Origin: Paragordius varius
Taxonomy: Eukaryota; Nematomorpha
Length of the DNA: 64,000 nucleotides
Direction of reading: 5' to 3'
Assembly: GCA_964247055.1 (NCBI GenBank)
Contig: OZ176052.1
Location: forward strand, 1,984,001 to 2,048,000
Shown: positions 57,703 through 64,000 of the stretch, one piece after another
Layout of the letters: every line of letters begins with the position of its first letter
Numbering within the stretch: the first letter of the stretch is position 1
Position numbers and translations under genes: made by a program
Notes under the pieces: model-generated
What the model was told of the DNA's origin: nothing
Seen by the model: the letters and a program-made list of their open reading frames with translations, nothing else
The model's database searches: none

Positions 57703-60700
57703 AATTAAATATGTAAAAAAATATCGTAAATATAATAAAACTGGATCTGTTTATTACAATAGTTAAACTAGCCATGATTTAAGCACTGTAAATAATATAG
57801 CGAATTCAAAATTTAACTCAGGTTACATATTTTTACTGTAAGAAATTGGTTAATATATGTAAAAATAAGTTATTTATGCTTTTAATTACCTAATCTAATT
57901 TATCAAAAAAATATATGTTAATTATGACATAGTAAGCATAAAAAAAATTAAATTTATAAACCTTGTTTTTGAACATTCGAATTAGTAGACTGTGAATTGG
58001 ACGGATCATTTTGTGGCATATTATTTGATTTCAATTGGTCATTTTTTTGCATAGATAAATCTAAAAAATATCAAAATTTATGTCATAACTTATATATTAA
58101 TTAATAAACATGTAATTTTTTATTCTTTAAGGGTAAAATATTTTTCACATAAATTTGTAAAAACTAAGAAAAAATTTCAAAAAATATTCTATTCGTAATT
58201 TTACCTGTAATATTTTTCCCATTTTTGTCAGAATTCTCCAAATTTTCATTTTCATCATTTTTATTGTTATTATTCGTATTTTGTGCGCCATAAAAATTTT
58301 CAATTTGTGGTTGTTGAGAATTGGAATTATTATTATTTTCTACAGGAAATTTAAATAAGATAAATAAAGAAATATGATTTTAAACAAATCTTATCATAAT
58401 AAGATACTTAAATATTTAATAATTTAATTTTAAACTATAAAACTATTTAAAAATAACAGTCAAATAATTCATTCAATTTATACTATAAACACCTGGAGGT
58501 AGTATATTAATTATTTTTCCGTCAAAATCTTTCAAGTTATTAAAAAATAAGGTAGTTTTCAGTATAATAACGGAAATAAATTATTTCTTAGTGCCCTCTT
58601 AAGTGATAAAATAAAAAATTAACATTTTTTCCTTATTCTTTACCAAGTAAACTATCAACTACTCTCAAAACATTTACAAATTTAATCATTTATCAAACAG
58701 ATAATTCTAAACCCTACCTTTATTCAAAGGTATATTTTGAATCCCATTTTTCGGTTCAACACTATTCTTCTTTTCCATACCAGAGGGTGTAGAAACCGCC
58801 TTAATTTCTTTCGGGATTATATCGAGATAATTTTGCGGACAACGCACAACCACATCCATACGTTTCCGATCCGAATTGAAATCTAGCACAGCCAAGATTT
58901 CGAAATCCAACATTTGATCCCCGACATTTATAGTGACTTTATGGGGTCCTTCTCTGTGGACTAGGGAATACCCAAGCTTGTTAGCACCATCAACCATTGC
59001 ACATTCATCTAAGATTGTGAATGTAAAATAATCAATTATATATTTAATAAATGTAATCATATAGTTCATATTATATTAAAAGCATCATAGGTTATAAAAC
59101 ATAGGGATGATGTTTTTGAAAACAACTATATTTTATGTTTATATATAATATATACAGTAAAAGTAACCATATATTGCTTTATCATATATTTTCCAAAATC
59201 ATATGCAGTAAAGATTATTATTATTTGTGAACAAGAAAAAAAATAATATATAGCCATTAATATTTTCCTTTTTGTAGTTGATTCTATCTGGCATTACTTA
59301 AAAATTGGCAATTCTTATACTGTGATGATTTCTTATACTATATATATATATATATATATGTATGTATACGTACCAGGCGATGAACCCTGGTATAATTCAT
59401 CTCTTTTAGCTTTTCCGCCATTCGTCGTCGTCGTCGTCGCTGCTGCAGACGACAAAATGGCGCGCCCATCACTACTGGTCGTCTGTTTTTGCCCGCCATT
59501 TTTTGTCTTTTCAGAACCTTTTCCAGCGCTATTTTCCGGTTCCGTATCTGAAGCCGAGGTTGTGGTCTGTCCACCGTTTTCGGTTTCTACGGACATACGG
59601 AAACATGGGGCTAATTCCGGACAAATGTTTACCTATCGTATAATTTTTTTAGCAATTACATTTAAAGAAAACTCTTATAAAAAGCCTTAAAAGGTGAATA
59701 TAAATATTGATACTTTCGAATAAAAATTTGTATATAAAATAAAATTCATTTTTTTGTTAAAACGAAAAATATATGTGGTTCGGATGTAATTTCTTATTCA
59801 TTGATCTTTCAGTGCGCAATAAATTGGTTTGTAAATTATATGTAAGATTTTTTCCGAACAGTATTAAATGTCTAAATAAATGCATATATGATTTAGTTAT
59901 TATTGAGTCGAGTATGTAAAAAATTTGTGAGTTCTCAAATATTTTATATTTACAGTGGTAAGTATTAAATAAAAAATAATCATACATTTATTTATAATAA
60001 TTAACAATAGGTCACACGCGATAATACCCAAGTTTAAAATTGGCGGTTTATGTTTAACACAACCTTATAAATATGTGGTCTAATCAAGAATACCATACGG
60101 TATATAACTTTCATATCTAATTTTTAAACTTTGTTAATATATTTTTTGCAACTCTTTTTGTAGATACATTTTCCCACGAGATATTTCAATAAAATAGAAT
60201 AAATCTTGACTTTAAAGGTAAATTCATCTTAATTTTTTAGTTTCAAAACAAACTTCAAAAAAAGTTTTTTTTATAAATTTTTTATACCAAATCTTTCGAA
60301 GAGGTGGGTAAACACCCACAAGCCTTTTTGCGTTTCTTTTTAGCCCTTTTATGGGTTTGGTTTCCATCAACATCATCATTTTCGTTAGTTGTATCAGTTT
60401 GATCGCCTCCCAAACCAGCTGTCGGGTCTTGCATAGATGGCGTCTTACTTTTGGACTACAAATTATTAAAAACAAACTATTTGGCAAAATTTATTCGTAA
60501 AAAGATATAAATAATGATTAAAAATTAATTATTTTGTATATATATATATATATATATATTATTTATTTTATATAAATTTTTGTTGTAATTTTTTAAATTG
60601 TATATATTTATAAGGGCGCATAAATTAAAGTATTATTAGTTGATATAAATAAGATGTTAAATTTTATTGTATATTTTGTATATAAAAATTAACAATATAT

Positions 60701-63425
60701 ACATTCAAATCATTTTTAAACTTTTTATTAAAAAAACTATGGGTACTATTTCTTATAAATCTTTTCAATAACGGCAAAAAATTAAGGTTTTAAACAATTT
60801 TTTTATATATTTTATACATGACAAATGGATTAACAAAAATTTTAACATAAAATTATTTAAAGTTAAGACAAACATATACTTTTAATGGGATAACTGTATT
60901 ACAGACGGCTAAAACTGTCAAAAACTGGCGCATTAATTTTGATTGTTCATTCGAATTCCGCAAGTCTTCAGCAAATTTTGGATCCTCATATACGGTGTCT
61001 TTTTCGTTTTGATTACTAAAACATTAATGATTAATAATTAATTTATGAAAATAATATTTAATGTTGTAATAAATTGACAAAAAAACTGCTAAGCTGCGAT
61101 TAAATTTAGATAGGGAGGGTCTAATATCAATATTAGAATATAATATTATATCAAAGAAAATTAATGACATATTTTGGTTTCAACAAATTATTTTGATTAA
61201 AAAAATATAAAATTTATATAAAAAATTAATTATACTATTTACCTTACCATTTCATTAAAAAATTTTATGTTAACATCTTGAAATTTGACACATATATTTT
61301 TTATAATTTTATTTTTATACTAAATATTAATGGGTTACTCTACCCATTATTCCTATAACCATATATAACAATTTTAAATATTAGAGAATAAAAAATTACC
61401 CATATATAATTCCACCGATGGTACATTTTTTAAACTCCATTTCATTGCGTGTTAATGTTCCCGTTTTGTCAGAAAACACATATTTTATCTGATGAATAAA
61501 AGGAAAATATATATATTAAGTTTAATTATTAATTTAACCGTAAAAATGAAAAAAAATTAATATTCAAAATTTAAATTTATTAAAATAACTGAAAAAGATT
61601 TAAATTTTATAGATTTATAAAAAAATTAAAATACCTCGCCTAATTCCTCGTTAAGACTAGACGTTCGTGCGGTTGCATACATTTTCGTTTCTTTATCATA
61701 CATATCACTATCCTAAATGTGTACATTTCAAAAATTTAGGTATAATAATTCAATCGGATTCCAAAAATATTATTAAATAAAGATAATTTTTATTGACATA
61801 AAATATATATTGCTAATTTTTTATTAGATATGTTAGATAGTAATTACATTAAAAAGAGCCATCGTTAATAATTTTTAACCTATACAAAAAATGTATTTTT
61901 CCCTCTTTATTGCATTATATCAGAGGTGTCCAACACGTCCCTCCAAGGATCTATATGAGGCCCGCAAAAATATTTGAAAATCCATTATAATTTCCAAAAA
62001 TATGCTCACACAATATTAATAAAATTAATATTTTTAACAAATTATTAGTTAAAGTCTAAAACAAAACACTTAAAAAAATTTTTTATATCGTGTTTGCATT
62101 TTACAGTTTTTTATGTTTGAAATCTATTAAAATAATAATTAACGTCCATCCATATTTCGAATACAGCTCGTCGGAATGTATTGTACACGCCTGGTCCAAT
62201 AAATAAATTTTAGCTTTTACGATTTGTCTTAAGAATTTCAATTTTAACCGTAAATTTCAAGGATTTAGCCAGAAAAACCCAATATAAATCCATAAAAATA
62301 TATAAAAAATATTTTAATTTAAGTTATAAAAATCTAAAACATACCACATTAATAAAATAGGCTTGGAAAAATCGTATAACTTCCACGGTAACTTGCAGGC
62401 TTATAGGTATAAGATTGTTGTATAAAATGACAAAAGTCAAAAATATGTATCCAAAATTACTCGTCACCATTTCTATAAATAGCAAATAAAAAACGGTTAA
62501 TAAATTTATTTAAAAAATGCATTAAAATAATTTTATATAAAACCTACAACTTGATTGCATTTTTAAATACACTGCTAATATAATATTTGCGCATTTTTAA
62601 TTAAAATTAAATAAAAAGATATCTGACCAATATCACTCATTACAAATAGTTTAAACGTCATCATTAAAATTGTCGCCTATATCTCTTTAAAATATTACAG
62701 CAAAACAGAATGATCTTACGTTAAAATCAAGCTAATAAAACCGACCCATTTAAATATCGCTCCAAAAAACATGAATTCTTTAATAGTATGAATTCTCAAA
62801 TGAATATGATCATTAGGTTCATAACTATATAAGTTATATGTAATATTAAACTATCTCGTAAAAAACATCAATCCATGATTTAGGCTATATAAATAAGCTC
62901 ATAAATGCCCATATCTTTGTGATTCAGAACACACCAGTTAACAATCTTTTTATGCTCAAAATATAGGTTCAACGCAAAAAGTGCGGTCAATATCTAGGAA
63001 ACTTTACTGAAAAAACCGAATAATCTTAAGTTTTTGAAAATCACATCTCTCTACAAGAGTAAAATATTTCTTTGAAAAACACAACAATGCTTTATTAAAA
63101 CACCAATTTTCCCTAGTATAAACTATACCCGAATAAAAACGATCCTTTATATGTCCAATCCTTTCTGCCGTAATATTTCCGTCGTGTTGAAGGGTATCCT
63201 CCCATTCCCCAACCCCACCCATATATTCAGCCTCCTCGGGTTTATGATCGTAATAATGGTAAGGATCAAAACTGCCATTAAAGAATTGTGGACCAATAGA
63301 AGTTTGACCCGGTGAGGGTATAAACTTATTGGCTATTGTTGATGTCGACGTTTCAGCCTGTATTTTCTCAAGTTTTCGTCGAATAAATCGTGGCACTTTG
63401 TTGGGATTTGCCGTGTACCAGGATG
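47303..63425 (-). CDS. ATP8A1: P4-type phospholipid flippase, ATP8A-like (N-terminal exons beyond the window)
   Basis: Thirty-one exons join in phase, from the 5' side: 63129-63425, 62345-62472, 61635-61712, 61400-61488, 60895-61015, 60288-60455, 59374-59632, 58718-59008, 58205-58339, 57962-58060, 57382-57605, 56669-56755, 56528-56575, 56076-56166, 55374-55438, 54933-55022, 54473-54555, 54048-54153, 53472-53549, 53279-53389, 53105-53179, 52280-52402, 51829-51907, 51538-51656, 50589-50696, 50405-50493, 49925-50026, 49428-49614, 48542-48934, 47802-48041, 47303-47449 (about 1436 codons). Motifs in order: [20 protein letters not shown] (TM4), [21 protein letters not shown] (phosphorylated Asp), [38 protein letters not shown]. 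The late stretches [18 protein letters not shown] and [10 protein letters not shown] match ATP8A proteins, which with CDC50 move phosphatidylserine to the cytosolic leaflet. Expanded low-complexity exons interrupt the N domain and lengthen the tail by about 330 residues. Confidence 0.93.
48048..48077. repeat. TA microsatellite at a splice acceptor
   Basis: About 15 TA units lie four bases upstream (gene sense) of the CTACAG acceptor of the P4-ATPase exon 47802-48041, where a pyrimidine tract would normally be. Confidence 0.9.
51168..51463. mobile_element. Mariner-like MITE (CAGT type), best-preserved copy
   Basis: Left TACAGTAAAAACTAAAATTA + TACGGACAAAACG, right CGTTTTGTCCACAGTATAAT + TTTAATTTTCACTGTA, with TA at both ends as for Tc1/mariner insertions. 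Internal inverted pair AGTTAGCCATACTTTTTAA and AGCATGGTTGACTTT. About 296 bp, non-autonomous, in the P4-ATPase intron 50697-51537. Confidence 0.85.
52502..52825. mobile_element. TACCAT-type element, chimera of the two subfamilies
   Basis: The left arm starts TACCATTTGCACTTCAAGAG + TGTCCTTGAACACTTCAA as in the CTTCAAG subfamily (17001), then changes to ATTCACCC units. The right arm is purely of the CACCC type (GGGTGAATTTGAATTGTTCG, three to four units) and ends GTAAATGGTA. The core is CACCC type. TA microsatellites flank both sides. It lies in the P4-ATPase intron 52403-53104. Confidence 0.8.
54627..54908. mobile_element. TACCAT-type element (CACCC subfamily), eroded left end
   Basis: Left TACCGAGTTCAACC is damaged. 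AATTCACCCTTGAACAATTC follows, and the right end is GGGTGGATTTGAATTGTAAA + TGGTA. Core blocks AATAATACACCATGTCGTAA and ATATTAGCCCGAAAACA. It lies in the intron 54556-54932, ending 24 bp from the donor of exon 54933-55022. Confidence 0.75.
55694..56068. mobile_element. TACCAT-type element (CACCC subfamily) abutting a splice donor
   Basis: Three 21-bp units on the left, about seven on the right (GGGTGAATTTGAATTGTTCA type), and the usual core. It ends GCAAATGGTA seven bases inside the P4-ATPase intron 55439-56075, whose donor reads G|GTTAATATACC. The element makes up 375 of the 637 intron bases. Confidence 0.85.
56831..56878. repeat. TA microsatellite in a P4-ATPase intron
   Basis: About 24 TA/AT units, preceded by a short CA run (about 56793-56808). 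Lies in the intron 56756-57381. Confidence 0.95.
57644..57700. repeat. TA microsatellite in a P4-ATPase intron
   Basis: About 28 uninterrupted TA/AT units in the intron 57606-57961, the longest in the window. Confidence 0.95.
61921..62195. mobile_element. hAT-like remnant in a P4-ATPase intron
   Basis: Left CAGAGGTGTCCAACACGTCC followed by GAGGCCCGCAAAAATATTTG. A possible right end is TTGTACACGCCTGG. It resembles the left arm of the palindrome at 8451. It is degenerate, and the right border is uncertain. Confidence 0.45.
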
Positions 63426-64000
63426 CTATGCATTAAAATAAAAAAGTGAAAAAAAATTTTTAACATACCATTTTTTTCAGTCAAAACGCAACATTTTTGT
63501 TCAAGCAAAAGCAACATTTTTGTTCAAGCAAATGCAAAATTTTAATTGCCTTTGCTTGAAAAAATGTTGCGTTTGCTTGATAAAAAATGTTGCTTTTAGA
63601 CAAAAAAATGTTGAGTTTCGTTGAACAAATGTTGCGTTTCGTTGAAAAATATGGTATATATGTATATTTAATCAATTTTTTAATGGTTTAATGTTATTAA
63701 ATTCGTAAAATATGGAGAAATTGATAGCTATCAATTTATTTTTGTCGTTATGTAATGTGTAATTTGCCAAATATATAATACATGAATGGTAATTATACAT
63801 ATTTTTTGTATTTAATAACACTTTTTTTTATGGGAAAATATTATAATTCATTTGTGGTTGATTATGTATAAAAGATGTAAAAATATATATACCATTTTAA
63901 TAATAATTATGTGTAAGGCATATAGCTTTTTATAAAAACGGGTTAATTTATCGTGCAAACCTTTTCAGGATATTTTTTCCAAATAAAACTTTTTTTTCAC
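63426..64000. other. P4-ATPase intron reaching the window edge
   Basis: Upstream (gene sense) of the exon 63129-63425, which starts in mid-codon, so at least one earlier exon lies beyond 64000. No exon was recognised here. It contains the element at 63466-63656. Confidence 0.7.
63466..63656. mobile_element. TACCAT-type element, third repeat subfamily
   Basis: Starts TACCATTTTTTTCAG and ends AAAATATGGTA, flanked by TA. Instead of the CACCC or CTTCAAG units it has 23-bp units of the type GCAACATTTTTGTTCAAGC at the left and the inverse (AAAATGTTGCGTTTGCTTGA type) at the right, with hardly any core (191 bp in total). All three subfamilies share TTGAACA within the unit. Confidence 0.65.

Noticed and set aside
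59322-59690. Plus-strand 122-codon frame with Val-rich and Phe/Pro-rich stretches
   Set aside because: It is antisense to the P4-ATPase exon 59374-59632, which joins in phase to the SPDE exon.

Overview
The window is an AT-rich (well over 70 % A+T) piece of a eukaryotic nuclear genome. Its protein-coding genes are cut by many spliceosomal introns (GT..AG, acceptors mostly TTTATAG or TTTTTAG). The proteins look animal-like: a dihydroceramide desaturase of DES1 type, SEL1L, an ATP8A-type flippase and GPX4-type glutathione peroxidases, one of which seems to use selenocysteine. Three neighbouring genes carry introns of only 24-30 bp. Such introns are known from dicyemid mesozoans, so a dicyemid or another simplified, parasitic lophotrochozoan is my best guess. 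It is weak, because the other genes have introns from about 65 bp to 4.5 kb filled with repeats.

Layout from left to right. 1-6015 is intergenic and rich in repeats, including a roughly 300-bp tandem array. 6016-6963 (+) is a GPX with an in-frame TGA exactly at the catalytic position. 9616-10204 (+) is its cysteine paralogue, with the same exon plan but introns of 24-26 bp. 13694-14255 (-) is a compact CBP3/UQCC1-like complex III assembly factor. It lies head to head, 42 bp between start codons, with the DES1 gene (14298-18086, +). 19812-40726 (-) is SEL1L of the HRD1 ER-associated degradation complex, in 18 recognised exons. Its first exon was not found. 40727-47302 is intergenic, with old repeats, two small open frames and a broken copied exon of the flippase gene. 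47303-63425 and beyond (-) is an ATP8A-like P4-ATPase whose N-terminal exons lie past the right edge. 31 exons join in phase.

The most striking structure is inside SEL1L. The 4.5-kb intron 28905-33433 is built from two satellites. The half next to the donor is a tandem array of copies of the last 57 bases of the upstream exon, each with its own donor and an acceptor-like TTTATAG. At least seven copies keep both splice signals and an open, phase-neutral 19-codon frame, and several differ mainly at third codon positions. The half next to the acceptor is a tandem array of the acceptor region. The next intron (27365-28728) again holds tandem copies of its own donor. Introns here seem to have grown by repeated duplication of splice junctions.

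The mobile fraction is mostly short, non-autonomous DNA elements: a TACCAT...ATGGTA inverted-repeat group whose subterminal parts are 21-23-bp tandem repeats, Tc1/mariner-like CAGT-ended MITEs (one nearly fills a SEL1L intron) and hAT-like remnants. I saw no rRNA, tRNA or CRISPR array and no virus-derived element I could support.

Functionally the genes are ordinary eukaryotic housekeeping: lipid peroxide reduction (GPX), ceramide synthesis (DES1), complex III assembly (CBP3), ER quality control (SEL1L) and phospholipid asymmetry (ATP8A). Apart from the divergent CBP3/DES1 pair, nothing suggests that they are co-regulated.
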